Shown here piece by piece: positions 36,979-45,698 of a stretch of DNA of 46,473 nucleotides. The translations under genes and the position numbers were made by a program. Source of the stretch: Pollutiaquabacter sp046052345 (GTDB lineage Bacteria > Bacteroidota > Bacteroidia > AKYH767-A > 2013-40CM-41-45); NCBI GenBank assembly GCA_046052345.1, contig JBJOMN010000041.1, positions 1 through 46,473 of the forward strand, read 5' to 3'. Below the pieces are notes generated by a model that did not search any database, had not been told where the DNA came from, and saw only the letters and a program-made list of their open reading frames with translations. Within the stretch, counting starts at the first letter, position 1. Each line of letters begins with the position of its first letter.

Positions 36979-38852
36979 GCGCGTAGAGCGTTTTCTAGTC
37001 GTGTGACCACCTCCAGTCCCTGGCGGTATAAGGATTCCCCGTCCGATCCGGCGCTTCCCGCGAAACGAGCGAATTCGCAGGCATCTGTCGATTGCAGGAA
37101 GGAATCGATCAGCTCGCGCTGCACACCCCGCTGCTCCAATGCCTCCACGGCGGTCTGTTTCGACAAGTCTGAGACCGGTATGCCGAGCTTGTCGCTGACA
37201 AATCCCCAAAGCGCCCGGAAGAGTTCGTCCAGGAACTTGTCTCGCTCCTTGCGGTCCAGGTGTCCCTTGGCCGTACTCAGGCGCTTCAACGCGGTCTTAC
37301 TGGCTCGCTCACGCTTCAGCAGTACGATATCAGAAAGTTTAGCCCTGTATTTACGTAGGATGTAGGTTGCAATCGCGAAAAGTATGGCCGGCAAGGTGAA
37401 CAGTATCCAGTAAAATACCGATCCGTAAAAGCGGCCGGAGGCGGTCTGCCAATCCGGAAGAGCGGTCTTGATGAAGAGTATGTCCTTGCCGATCAGCTGC
37501 ACATCGGATTTGTTGGCGGACGTGACCGTGGTGGTGACGGTCTCGCTTCCCTTGTCGACCTGCAGTACCAATTCCGGCGAAGGTATTTCTACGTACTGCC
37601 GCTTCTCGAGATCGAAGTACGCGAACGACTGTACAGGAATCTTGTATTCTCCTGCCGTCCTTGGAATGATCAGGTATTCGAAGGTCTTGCTTCCGGTGAC
37701 GCCGCCGGCAGTAGCGTTCACATTCACGTTCTCCTTCGGATCATAGGTCTCCATGTCGGGAGGGAATTCGATGGAAGGGGCATCTACCAGCTTTAGGTTG
37801 CCCTTGCCGCTTATTTTCATCCGCAAGGTGACAGCTTCGTTCGTCTTTGTCCTCGATTTGTCCAGCGAAACCTCGCAGGAGAATTTGCCGACCGCACCGG
37901 AAAAAGAGACGGGCTCACCGGCAGGCAGCTCTTTTACGGAAACTTTTACCGGTGAGCTTTTGAGCGGCACCTTCACATCCTGTACGGTATTGTTGAAGAA
38001 CGGATTGTTGAAGAAAGGGTCATTGAAGAACTGGTCGAAGGGGTCGTTGCTTCGCTGACGCTTCGCCTGTACACGTGCGATGACTTCTCCTTTCATGGCA
38101 TCGATTTCCAGATTGCCGGAGCGTTGTGGGAAAAGGACAGTCTTTTTGATTTCGGCTACATTATATACCACCCCGTCGACGTTCTCCTGGTGGAAGACGG
38201 GCTGTTTAGGCATTTCAATCTCCTGGCTCCAGAATCCGGAGAGGTTGGGCAGTTTCTCGAGGGAGTAATTCAGCAGATTCACCCGCGTATAGAGGCGGTA
38301 ACTCACTACGATCGCTTCGCCCCGGTAGGCGGAGCTCTTATCCACACTTGCTCTCAGGAATACGTTGCTGCTGAGGGATTCGTTTCCTCCGCCCTGGCTA
38401 CCCTGTCCGCCTTGTCCACCCTGTGGCCGGTTACCTTTGGTAACGGAAATGTTGACGGTATTGGATATCAGCCGGTCGTTACCCACCATCACTTCCGCCC
38501 CCTGGATCCTGAAGTTGCCCTCTTTGGTCGCCTGCAGGACATAGGTGAACGAATAGGATTGAGTTACGCTTCCATTGATGATCTGCATGTTCGAGGACTG
38601 GCTGGGTCCCATCAGGACATTGAAATCCTGAAAGGAGGGCGGCCTGAAATTCCGAACGCTACCACTTCCGTTCACCGTGAAAGTGATTTGAACCTGGTCG
38701 CCCACGGAAACGTTGTTGGCGCTGACCGATGCGGTGAAACGGTCGGAATCCGCATAGGCCTTGAACGTAAACGCCGTGGCAAGCAGGATCAGCAGGACCG
38801 CAAGGCACCTGTTTGCAGCTAACTGAATGGATGATGGTCTATACGGATGCAT
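36975..38852 (-). CDS. batD: BatD: oxygen-tolerance-type envelope protein
   Basis: A 625-aa protein of the BatD family. Signal peptide CLAVLLILLATAFTFKAYA, then several beta-sandwich repeats that alternate 'N-V-S-V-G-D-Q-V-Q-I-T-F-T' style openings: FTASVSANNVSVGDQVQI (about 35), FLRASVDKSSAYRGEAIVV, KFSCEVSLDKSRTKTNEAV. A single membrane segment (FYWILFTLPAILFAIATYI) sits near residue 455, followed by a cytoplasmic helical region. A local repeat-like Asn/Phe/Asp tract (NDPFDQFFNDPFFNNPFFNN) lies just before the third domain. Start ATG 38852 was chosen for the signal peptide; the longer frame has no signal. Gap of 10 bp from batC and ATGA overlap with batE. Confidence 0.86.
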   Translation of the reverse strand: MHPYRPSSIQLAANRCLAVLLILLATAFTFKAYADSDRFTASVSANNVSVGDQVQITFTVNGSGSVRNFRPPSFQDFNVLMGPSQSSNMQIINGSVTQSYSFTYVLQATKEGNFRIQGAEVMVGNDRLISNTVNISVTKGNRPQGGQGGQGSQGGGNESLSSNVFLRASVDKSSAYRGEAIVVSYRLYTRVNLLNYSLEKLPNLSGFWSQEIEMPKQPVFHQENVDGVVYNVAEIKKTVLFPQRSGNLEIDAMKGEVIARVQAKRQRSNDPFDQFFNDPFFNNPFFNNTVQDVKVPLKSSPVKVSVKELPAGEPVSFSGAVGKFSCEVSLDKSRTKTNEAVTLRMKISGKGNLKLVDAPSIEFPPDMETYDPKENVNVNATAGGVTGSKTFEYLIIPRTAGEYKIPVQSFAYFDLEKRQYVEIPSPELVLQVDKGSETVTTTVTSANKSDVQLIGKDILFIKTALPDWQTASGRFYGSVFYWILFTLPAILFAIATYILRKYRAKLSDIVLLKRERASKTALKRLSTAKGHLDRKERDKFLDELFRALWGFVSDKLGIPVSDLSKQTAVEALEQRGVQRELIDSFLQSTDACEFARFAGSAGSDGESLYRQGLEVVTRLENALRA

Positions 38853-38862
38853 GTCGTTCCTG

Positions 38863-39618
38863 TTACCAGTTCTTGTCGATCCGTACACGTACGGCCTCTT
38901 TTCGATTGAGTTTCTCCTGCAGTTTCTTCTCGTCATTGTTCAACGCCTGAAGGATCTTTTCGGCATCTTCTTTGGAGATGCCTTCCTTGCCTTGTCGACC
39001 TTGCTGCTTGTCTTCTTTTTCTTTGCCTTTTTCAGCCATGTCGGATTTTTCCTGTTGGCCGTCTTTTTTGTCCTCTTTCTTTTCGCCTTGTTGCTGCTGC
39101 TGCTGCTGGTCTTTTTGCTGCCCGTTCTTTTCGGATTTGTCCTGCTGTTGCTGTTGTTGTTCACGGCGCAGCATGGATTGGGCATATGCCAGGTTGTAAC
39201 GGGTGTCGTTATCTTCCGGCGACAGCTTCAGCGATTGTTTGAAGGCATCGACACTTTCGGTGTACTTCTTTTCCTGAAGCAGACTGTTCCCCAGATTGTG
39301 CAAAGCCTTTGCCTTCTGGTCCTTTGAAAGGTCCTTCCGTTGCAGGACGTCGTTGTACTGCCGGGAGGCACCTTCGAAGTTTCCCTGCTTGTAAAGACTG
39401 TTGCCAAGGTTGTATTGACCGGCCTTGTTTTCCTTGTCGGCGGCAAGGGATTTACGGTAGGCTACTTCCGCCTCGTTGAATTTCTTTTCTTCGTAAAGCT
39501 TATTCCCGCTGCGTATGAGGGGGGCGGCCTTGGAGGCCTGGCCATAGGCACGTCCAATCATCAGGACGATCAGGGCCGGTATCATTGTGGAAACGATAGT
39601 GCGAACGGTCGGTTTCAT
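38863..39618 (-). CDS. batC: BatC: TPR protein with Gln/Lys-rich tail
   Basis: A 251-aa periplasmic protein. Signal peptide (VSTMIPALIVLMIGRAYGQ), three TPR-like repeats (LYEEKKFNEAEVAYRKSLAA; NLGNSLYKQGNFEGASRQYN; NLGNSLLQEKKYTESVDAFK), then a highly biased segment (about 150-220) made of runs of Gln, Lys, Glu and Asp with two Gln runs of six and seven, and a short helical end rich in Lys and Glu. The biased region is likely disordered. Start ATG 39618 overlaps the batB stop as ATGA; the in-frame extension upstream is inside batB. TPRs would bind partners of the complex. Confidence 0.84.
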   Translation of the reverse strand: MKPTVRTIVSTMIPALIVLMIGRAYGQASKAAPLIRSGNKLYEEKKFNEAEVAYRKSLAADKENKAGQYNLGNSLYKQGNFEGASRQYNDVLQRKDLSKDQKAKALHNLGNSLLQEKKYTESVDAFKQSLKLSPEDNDTRYNLAYAQSMLRREQQQQQQDKSEKNGQQKDQQQQQQQGEKKEDKKDGQQEKSDMAEKGKEKEDKQQGRQGKEGISKEDAEKILQALNNDEKKLQEKLNRKEAVRVRIDKNW

Positions 39619-40649
39619 TTCCTGAGACTGAGGTTGAATTTGGTCCACCACGCGCTTTTGCGGTCGCCGGTAAGGGATTCGATGAGCAACAAAAACAGTC
39701 CGATCGCCAGGAAGTACTGAAAGCGGTCTTCATAGTCCGTAAGCTGTTTCGTGCCGAAGGTCTTCTTTTCCATCCTTCCGATTTGGTTCAGCAGTGTCCC
39801 CAGCCCGTCGTCGGAGGATGTGGAGTGGATGTACTGCCCGCGGCCTTCAGCGGCGATTTTCTGCAGCGTGACTTCGTCCAGTTTCGTCACCACCGTGTTT
39901 CCCTCGTTGTCACGCAGGAAATCCTCCGTGCCGTTTCCGCGACCGACGGGAATCGGAGTGCCGTCCGGTGAACCCATGCCGATGGTGTGTATCGTCACTC
40001 CCAAAGCCGCGGCTTGGCGAGCGGCTTCGATGGCATCGTCCTCGTGGTTCTCGCCGTCCGTAATGATCACCAGAGCCTTGTGCTTGTTGTCGTTTCCGGT
40101 GTAAGATTTCAACGACAGGTCGATAGCGGCCCCGATGGCTGTGCCCTGCGTCGGAATCATATTGGTGGAGATGTTGGAGAGAAACAACTTCGCCGCCGCG
40201 TAGTCCGTCGTGATAGGCAGTTGCACGTATGCCTGGCCGGCAAAAACGATGAGCCCGATACGGTCATTTTCAAGCTTGTCGATCAGCCGGCTGATGATCT
40301 GCTTTGCGCGTTCCAAACGGTTGGGCTTCAGGTCCTCGGCACGCATCGAATTGGATACGTCCAGTGCGATGATGACGTCTACTCCCTGTCGTTTCACCTC
40401 CTCCAACCGTGTGCCGATCTGAGGATTCGCCCAGGCTACAATGATGAAGGCGAGTGCGGAAAGCATGAGTGCAAGGCGCAGGAAGGGTTTTCGGGTACTG
40501 GTATCAGGCAGCAGTCTTTTTACGAGTTCCTCTTCTCCCAGCAGTTGAAGCCGACGGCGGCGACCGCGAAGCAGGTACACGAACAGCACGGCCATTGCCG
40601 GCAGCGCCAGCAAGGCATACAGATGTTCAGGATGGGCCCAGCGGAACAT
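39615..40649 (-). CDS. batB: BatB: von Willebrand factor A membrane protein
   Basis: A 344-aa inner-membrane protein with an N-terminal membrane segment (YALLALPAMAVLFVYLL), a second near 57-75, a VWA domain with MIDAS motif DVSNS (97-101) and later metal-site residues in TQGTAIGAAIDL and ITDGENHEDDA, and a C-terminal membrane segment (FQYFLAIGLFLLLIE). VWA domains bind metal-dependent partners; here these are expected to be the MoxR ATPase and the other Bat proteins. It follows batA after 2 bp and overlaps batC by 4 bp. Confidence 0.9.
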   Translation of the reverse strand: MFRWAHPEHLYALLALPAMAVLFVYLLRGRRRRLQLLGEEELVKRLLPDTSTRKPFLRLALMLSALAFIIVAWANPQIGTRLEEVKRQGVDVIIALDVSNSMRAEDLKPNRLERAKQIISRLIDKLENDRIGLIVFAGQAYVQLPITTDYAAAKLFLSNISTNMIPTQGTAIGAAIDLSLKSYTGNDNKHKALVIITDGENHEDDAIEAARQAAALGVTIHTIGMGSPDGTPIPVGRGNGTEDFLRDNEGNTVVTKLDEVTLQKIAAEGRGQYIHSTSSDDGLGTLLNQIGRMEKKTFGTKQLTDYEDRFQYFLAIGLFLLLIESLTGDRKSAWWTKFNLSLRK

Positions 40650-40651
40650 GA

Positions 40652-41647
40652 TCAGGGAAGTGTTTTTAGATAGGTCTGGCGCAGCAGCAGCTCGGCTACC
40701 AAGATCAACAGGGCGGCAAGTGCGAGCGGATAGTATTCCTCCGAGCGGCGACGGAACTCTGTCACGTCCACCCTCGTTTTTTCCATTTTGTCGATATCCG
40801 CGTATATCTCACGAAGCCGTGCAGTGCTGGTGGCACGGAAGTATTTACCTCCTGTTTCAGAAGCTATGGATTTAAGCACCGGCTCGTCGATCTGAACTTC
40901 GACATTCTGGTATTGGATGCCGAAAGGTGTCTTGAAAGGATACGGCGCTACGCCCATGGTGCCTGCACCGATGGTGTAGACACGTATTCCGAAAGCCCGT
41001 GCGATCTCGCCTGCCGTCTGAGGAGCGATCGCCCCCACGTTGTTCACACCGTCGGTCAAGAGGATGATCACCTTGCTTTTCGCTTTGCTCTCCCTGATCC
41101 TGTTGACTGCAGTGGCAAGTCCTTCGCCGATGGCCGTGCCGTCCGCCAGCATGCCGCTCTCCAGATTTCCGATGAGATTCTTCAAGACGCTGTGGTCGCT
41201 GGTGATCGGACACTGCGTGAAGCTCTCTCCGCTGAACACGACAAGTCCGATACGGTCGTTCGGACGGCTCTCGATGAACTCCAAAGCGACTTTCTTCGCC
41301 GCTTCTATACGGTTAGGCCGAAGGTCTTCCGCCAGCATGGACGGGGAGATGTCGAGGCCGAGAATGATGTCGATGCCTTCTGTCGTCACACTTTGAGAGC
41401 TGGAACTGGATTGCGGTCGGGCCAGTGCAAGAATCAAGAGCGAAAGTGCAGCCGATCGCAGCACCACCGGCACATGGAAAAGTTTTTGCCGGGCGGTAGG
41501 TTTGTAGGAACGGAAAGGTCCCAGGCCGGAGAGACGAAGCCGGGTCGTATGCTTCCTGCTCACCAGCATGTAATAAGCGAGATAAGCCGGAACCAGAAAG
41601 AGCAGCCACAGCAAATGAGGTTGAGCGAAATGCACCGCGGGCATCAT
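40652..41647 (-). CDS. batA: BatA: von Willebrand factor A membrane protein
   Basis: A 331-aa paralogue of BatB. Membrane segments near residues 12-28 and 59-76, a VWA domain with MIDAS DISPS (99-103), TSDHSV/LADGTAIGEGL and LLTDGVNNVGA, and a membrane segment at the end (YPLALAALLILVAELLL). The two ATGs in ATGATG make the start at 41647 overlap the upstream stop by 4 bp. BatA and BatB are the typical pair of this operon and are thought to form a hetero-complex in the periplasm-facing membrane; the biochemical job is unknown. Confidence 0.9.
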   Translation of the reverse strand: MMPAVHFAQPHLLWLLFLVPAYLAYYMLVSRKHTTRLRLSGLGPFRSYKPTARQKLFHVPVVLRSAALSLLILALARPQSSSSSQSVTTEGIDIILGLDISPSMLAEDLRPNRIEAAKKVALEFIESRPNDRIGLVVFSGESFTQCPITSDHSVLKNLIGNLESGMLADGTAIGEGLATAVNRIRESKAKSKVIILLTDGVNNVGAIAPQTAGEIARAFGIRVYTIGAGTMGVAPYPFKTPFGIQYQNVEVQIDEPVLKSIASETGGKYFRATSTARLREIYADIDKMEKTRVDVTEFRRRSEEYYPLALAALLILVAELLLRQTYLKTLP

Positions 41648-42609
41648 GGTTGCCCCTCCTTTCCTGTAAGAGCAACCGTCGCAGCGATGAAACTACGGGC
41701 GTCTTTGAGAGCCTGCTCGTTTTCGGTGACTACGGGTATCGCCTTGGCGAATTTGACAAGGTCCGCCAGACGCAGGATCTGCTCCAGCTTGGCCTGTTCC
41801 TGCGGATCTGTCAAATGGCTGCGCAGGGCTTGCAATGTTTCATCCGTGGTCGATTCCTGGGAGGCGACACCGAAGCGATGCTCGATATAACTGCGAAGGA
41901 TGTCGGTCAGCCGGATATGATATTCCTTGTAATATCCCTGCTGCCAGAGTTTTTCCTTTTCAAGTTTTTCGAGCGTCTCGAAAGCGATTTCATGGGCAGG
42001 TCTCGTCGGTTTGGTAACAACGGGTTCCTGTCGTCCCTGTCGGCGATACCGTTTGTAGAGCCGGTGTACGATCAATGCCAGCAAGATGCCGGCAATAAGG
42101 GTCCAAAGCCAGGGTAAGAGCTCACGCCAGTCGAAAGGAGGATCCATCACCGGTTTGATATCCTTGAACGCCTTGGTGGTATCTACCGGCACGGTCTTCA
42201 CGGCAATCAGTTGCGCTTCCGTAAGTAAGGAGTCCGTCGAACCGTCCGGATTCTTTGCCGTGAAGATGAACGGTTCGATTACGTAATAACCGGAATCGAA
42301 GCAGGTCAGCACGAGCTGCTGACGGAGTGTCAACGGTCCGCCCTGTGAGCTCTGCAACGTGTCGACCTTGCCGCGCTCTACGACCTCAAGGCCTTTCAGG
42401 GTATCAGGAATCACCGGAAATCCGATGAGGCTTCCCGGTCCGGGTACTGCGCTCAGGTTCAATCTGAACTGTTCACCGATCCGTATCTGGTTCGTATCCA
42501 ATTTCGCGTTGACGGCAGAGCTTCCCGCCGCCATTGAATCATTAATACAAACCGTCAAGGTCCAAAGGACGACGATTGCAAGGAGTGAATGTGATCGGAC
42601 AGGTCGCAT
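41644..42609 (-). CDS. Bat-operon membrane protein, BatD/DUF4381-like
   Basis: A 321-aa protein between the DUF58 and batA genes. Signal peptide (LLAIVVLWTLTVCINDSMAA), a beta-sandwich domain (about 30-150: AKLDTNQIRIGEQFRLNLS, YVIEPFIFTAKN) similar in style to the BatD repeats, a membrane helix LLPWLWTLIAGILLALIV (165-182), and a cytoplasmic helical domain (ILRSYIEHRFGV) as in DUF4381 proteins. I do not recognise a specific name. Start 42609 is 1 bp after the DUF58 stop, and it overlaps batA by 4 bp, so it is a true member of the operon. It may be the membrane link between periplasmic VWA partners and the cytoplasmic DUF58/MoxR pair. Confidence 0.8.
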   Translation of the reverse strand: MRPVRSHSLLAIVVLWTLTVCINDSMAAGSSAVNAKLDTNQIRIGEQFRLNLSAVPGPGSLIGFPVIPDTLKGLEVVERGKVDTLQSSQGGPLTLRQQLVLTCFDSGYYVIEPFIFTAKNPDGSTDSLLTEAQLIAVKTVPVDTTKAFKDIKPVMDPPFDWRELLPWLWTLIAGILLALIVHRLYKRYRRQGRQEPVVTKPTRPAHEIAFETLEKLEKEKLWQQGYYKEYHIRLTDILRSYIEHRFGVASQESTTDETLQALRSHLTDPQEQAKLEQILRLADLVKFAKAIPVVTENEQALKDARSFIAATVALTGKEGQP

Positions 42610-42610
42610 C

Positions 42611-43486
42611 TCAGGCCTTTCTTCCTCGGTTCTTGAAAAGTTGGGTCAACGGTTTTACGTACGATCGGTCCGTAATCAGCGATGTGAAATCGACCCCTGC
42701 GCGGGAGAACACCTCTTTCAGGGAGCGGTCGAAACGCTGTCTTTCACGTTGGTAGCTTTCCCTGACTTCACGCCCGGAGGTGTCGATGAGCATCCATTCG
42801 CCGCTTTCGGGATCCGATACGCGCAATAGCCCGACGTCCGGCAATCGGTCTTCGCCCGGATCCTGTATGCGAAGTGCGACGACATCGTGTTTACGGTTAG
42901 CGAGTTTCAGCGCGTCCTCGAAATCCGGCGACAGGAAGTCGGAGATCAGGAAGCAGATGCTTCTTCGCTTGATCGCATTCGTGAGGTACCGCAAGGCTCC
43001 TGCGACATCCGTCCCTTTTCCGCTCGGACGAAACTCGATCAATTCCCGGATGATGCGCAGGATATGCGTCTTACCTTTTTTCGGAGGGATGAACTGCTCA
43101 ATCCGGTCGGAGAAGAAGATGACACCGATCTTGTCGTTATTCTGGATCGCCGAGAAGGAGAGTACCGCGCAGAGCTCCGTGATTAAATCTTTTTTGAACT
43201 GGTTCCTCGTGCCGAAATCCTCTGAAGCGCTGACGTCCACCAGCAGGATGACGGTAAGTTCCCGCTCTTCTTCGAATACCTTCACATACGGATGGCCGAA
43301 CCGGGCGGTCACGTTCCAGTCGATGGAGCGGATGTCATCCCCGTGCAGATACTCACGGACCTCGCTGAAGGCCATGCCGCGACCTTTGAACGCGCTGTGG
43401 TATTCGCCCGAAAAGATATGGGCGGACAGACCGCGTGTCTTGATCTCGATCTTACGTACTTTCTTGAGGAGTTCGGTGGTTTCCAT
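42611..43486 (-). CDS. DUF58 (VWA-like) protein of the Bat operon
   Basis: A 291-aa cytoplasmic protein of the DUF58 family, the usual partner of MoxR ATPases. The diagnostic motif GEYHSAFKGRGMAFSEVREY (27-46) and DDIRSIDWNVTAR are present, and a MIDAS-like DVSASE (84-89) with SDRIEQFIPP and LISDFLSPDFED. No membrane segment. It lies 36 bp after moxR and 1 bp before the next gene. The family has been linked to chaperone-like or metal-insertion roles with MoxR; that is family knowledge and not demonstrated here. Confidence 0.88.
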   Translation of the reverse strand: METTELLKKVRKIEIKTRGLSAHIFSGEYHSAFKGRGMAFSEVREYLHGDDIRSIDWNVTARFGHPYVKVFEEERELTVILLVDVSASEDFGTRNQFKKDLITELCAVLSFSAIQNNDKIGVIFFSDRIEQFIPPKKGKTHILRIIRELIEFRPSGKGTDVAGALRYLTNAIKRRSICFLISDFLSPDFEDALKLANRKHDVVALRIQDPGEDRLPDVGLLRVSDPESGEWMLIDTSGREVRESYQRERQRFDRSLKEVFSRAGVDFTSLITDRSYVKPLTQLFKNRGRKA

Positions 43487-43522
43487 TTCAATCCGCCGGA
43501 AGAACCGGCAAAAGGCCGTTCA

Positions 43523-44506
43523 TCAGGGGACTTCTACGGTGTTGAGGATGTCGTTGATGAGCTGGTCGACGGAAATGTTCTCGGCTTCTGCCTCGTAAGT
43601 AAGGCCGATCCGGTGACGCAGGACATCGTGGCAGACGGCACGTACGTCTTCAGGGATGACATACCCGCGACGCTTGATGAAGGCATAGGCCTTCGACGCC
43701 AGCGCAAGGTTGATGCTCGCACGCGGGGAGCCGCCGAAGCTGATCAGCTGCTGTAGCCGTGCCAGGTTCACTTCACGGGGGTAACGGGTCGCGAAGACGA
43801 TGTCGACAATGTACTTTTCTATTTTTTCATCCATATACACCTCACGCACCAGTTTGCGTGCCTTCAGGATCTCATCAGGATGGATTACCGGATTGATCCT
43901 GGTCGCTTCGCTTTGGATGTTCTGGCGGATGATGGAACGCTCCTCTTCACGCGTTGGATATCCGATCACCACCTTGAGCATGAAACGGTCTACCTGAGCT
44001 TCGGGAAGCGGGTAGGTGCCTTCCTGCTCGACCGGGTTTTGAGTGGCCAGGACCAGGAACGGCTCGTCCAGCGGATAGGTAGTGTCGCCGATCGTCACCT
44101 GTCGCTCCTGCATCGCCTCCAAAAGAGCCGACTGGACTTTGGCAGGAGCCCTGTTGATCTCGTCAGCCAGTATGAAATTGGCGAAGATCGGACCTTTCCG
44201 GACGTTGAAGGTCTCCTGTTTCTGGTTGTAGATCACCGTGCCGATAAGGTCGGCCGGAAGCAGGTCCGGCGTGAACTGTATGCGGTTGAACTTCGCATGG
44301 ATCGCGGATGCCAAAGATTTGATGGCGAGGGTTTTTGCAAGACCGGGAACGCCTTCCAACAGGATATGGCCATTCGCAAGAAGACCGATGAGCAGCCGTT
44401 CGGTCATGTGTTTTTGTCCTACGATGACCTTGCCGAGTTCCATCTGCAGCAGGTCCACGAATGCGGATTCACGCTGTATCCGTTCGTTGATTTCTTTGAT
44501 ATCCAT
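43523..44506 (-). CDS. MoxR-family AAA+ ATPase
   Basis: AAA+ ATPase of the MoxR group, a chaperone-like enzyme that works with VWA proteins; the first gene of the Bat operon. Walker A GVPGLAKT (52-59), Walker B ILADEINRAP (112-121), sensor 1 in LATQNPVEQEGTYPLPEAQ and the arginine-finger region DRFMLKV. Length 327 aa. The start ATG 44506 (MDIKEINERIQRES) agrees with the family; an ATG at 44584 would add 26 residues without conservation, and a -7-like box TAAAATTG (44589-44582) overlaps that codon, so it would not be transcribed. Promoter evidence is modest. There are 148 bp between it and the permease genes upstream. Confidence 0.9.
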   Translation of the reverse strand: MDIKEINERIQRESAFVDLLQMELGKVIVGQKHMTERLLIGLLANGHILLEGVPGLAKTLAIKSLASAIHAKFNRIQFTPDLLPADLIGTVIYNQKQETFNVRKGPIFANFILADEINRAPAKVQSALLEAMQERQVTIGDTTYPLDEPFLVLATQNPVEQEGTYPLPEAQVDRFMLKVVIGYPTREEERSIIRQNIQSEATRINPVIHPDEILKARKLVREVYMDEKIEKYIVDIVFATRYPREVNLARLQQLISFGGSPRASINLALASKAYAFIKRRGYVIPEDVRAVCHDVLRHRIGLTYEAEAENISVDQLINDILNTVEVP

Positions 44507-44581
44507 CTTAGTTGAAGCTTGACTATTTTCCGGCGACAGGGTACTGAGTGCCCTGAAGACCGGATGATTGGTTTCCGTCTG

Positions 44582-44589
44582 CAATTTTA
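44582..44589 (-). promoter_or_regulatory. Possible -7 box of the bat operon
   Basis: Minus-strand TAAAATTG (one mismatch to TAnnTTTG), 75 bp before the moxR ATG. TTTG occurs 14 bp upstream, too close for a normal -33 box. Weak. Confidence 0.3.
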
Positions 44590-44654
44590 CGCATACGGGC
44601 CGTCAAAGCGAATGAAAATGGGCGTTAAAGTCTGTTAATCTTTATTAAGGGCTG

Positions 44655-45698
44655 TTACCGCCTCTCTGACAGTCGATAGAGCGAAAAGGTCATGCCGAAT
44701 ACGCCGGCTGCGGGGAAAATCACCAACCACCAGGCCTGCGGATGACTGCGCGCCTCGAGCAGAAGTTGTCCCCACGAAGGAGTTGTCGGAGGAAGACCGG
44801 CTCCCAGGAAAGTCAGGGAAGATTCAGCGATGACTGCGTGTGCGAATACGAGCAGCAAGACCGCCTTGGAAATGGCCGAGAGGTTCGGACCTACGTGCCG
44901 AAAAAGTATCCTGTAAGACGGGGTTCCGGCGGCAACAGCTTGCTCGATGTATGCGCTGCTCCTCAGCTGGAGAATCCTGGTGCGGGTCAGGCGGTAAAGG
45001 TCGTTCCAGCTTGTCAGTCCGAGTAGCAATATGACCGAAGTAAGGCTTCTCGGTAAAAGAGCAGACAGGACGAGTATGACTACCAGCCTGGGAAGCGCGG
45101 TAAAGGCGGCGTTGATCATTTCGTTGAAAAGGTCTAACGGGATTTTCAGTCCGGCGATTCGCAGCCTGTCATTTCCGAACCACCCCGCAGCGGTTCCCAG
45201 CGATACTCCGATGATGACTACTACCGCCAGGGTAAGAAGTCCGATGATCATCGATGTCCGGCAGCCGTGGATCAGCAGGGAGGCTACATCCCTTCCGGTG
45301 GAAGTCGTTCCGAGCCAATGCCGGTAACGCACCGGAAGTTCAGTGATATGTCCGTCCGACGTGCGGATGAATTGCTTGCCGAAAGGGGAGATGCACCTGC
45401 TGTTTTCGGCGTCGCTTTCAAAGGGAGAATAGGCGATAAGCGGCATGATTTTCCCTTGGCAATTCAGTGTCCTCCAGTCCAGGGTGGATTTTCTGACGAG
45501 CGAGTCTTTTTCTCCCGCTTGGAGTATCAGGTAAGGGTGATTCGAAAATGCCGGGAAGTGCCACCTGTCTCCCAAGCTTATCATCAGCGGGTCATGGCTT
45601 GCGAGCAACGGCGCGGAAAGTGCGATAATACAGTAGGCCCGGAACACCTTCTTTGCTCCTCCTCTGAAAAGGGTTTTTCTGTTTCTTGCCGGACTCAT
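44655..45698 (-). CDS. ABC transporter permease, DppC/OppC type
   Basis: Inner-membrane permease subunit of a peptide/nickel-type importer. A membrane segment at 20-35 (YCIIALSAPLLAS) is followed by a long periplasmic insert (about 36-135) containing ISPFGKQFIRTSDG and RHWLGTTSTGRDV; the last part is the normal DppC opening (HWLGTDxxGRDV). Then come five membrane segments with the family motif EQAVAAGTPSYRILFRHVGPNL, the cytoplasmic EAA-like loop which contacts the ATPase. It overlaps the upstream permease gene by 4 bp (ATGA). No ATPase or binding-protein gene is present in the window. Length 347 aa, long because of the insert. Confidence 0.86.
   Translation of the reverse strand: MSPARNRKTLFRGGAKKVFRAYCIIALSAPLLASHDPLMISLGDRWHFPAFSNHPYLILQAGEKDSLVRKSTLDWRTLNCQGKIMPLIAYSPFESDAENSRCISPFGKQFIRTSDGHITELPVRYRHWLGTTSTGRDVASLLIHGCRTSMIIGLLTLAVVVIIGVSLGTAAGWFGNDRLRIAGLKIPLDLFNEMINAAFTALPRLVVILVLSALLPRSLTSVILLLGLTSWNDLYRLTRTRILQLRSSAYIEQAVAAGTPSYRILFRHVGPNLSAISKAVLLLVFAHAVIAESSLTFLGAGLPPTTPSWGQLLLEARSHPQAWWLVIFPAAGVFGMTFSLYRLSERR

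Noticed and set aside
38827..39327. Plus-strand open frame antisense to batC, very Leu/Phe-rich, looking like a membrane protein
   Set aside because: It is the mirror of Gln/Lys/Glu codons in batC (CAG, AAG, GAA read backwards give Leu, Phe, Leu). No promoter or family similarity.
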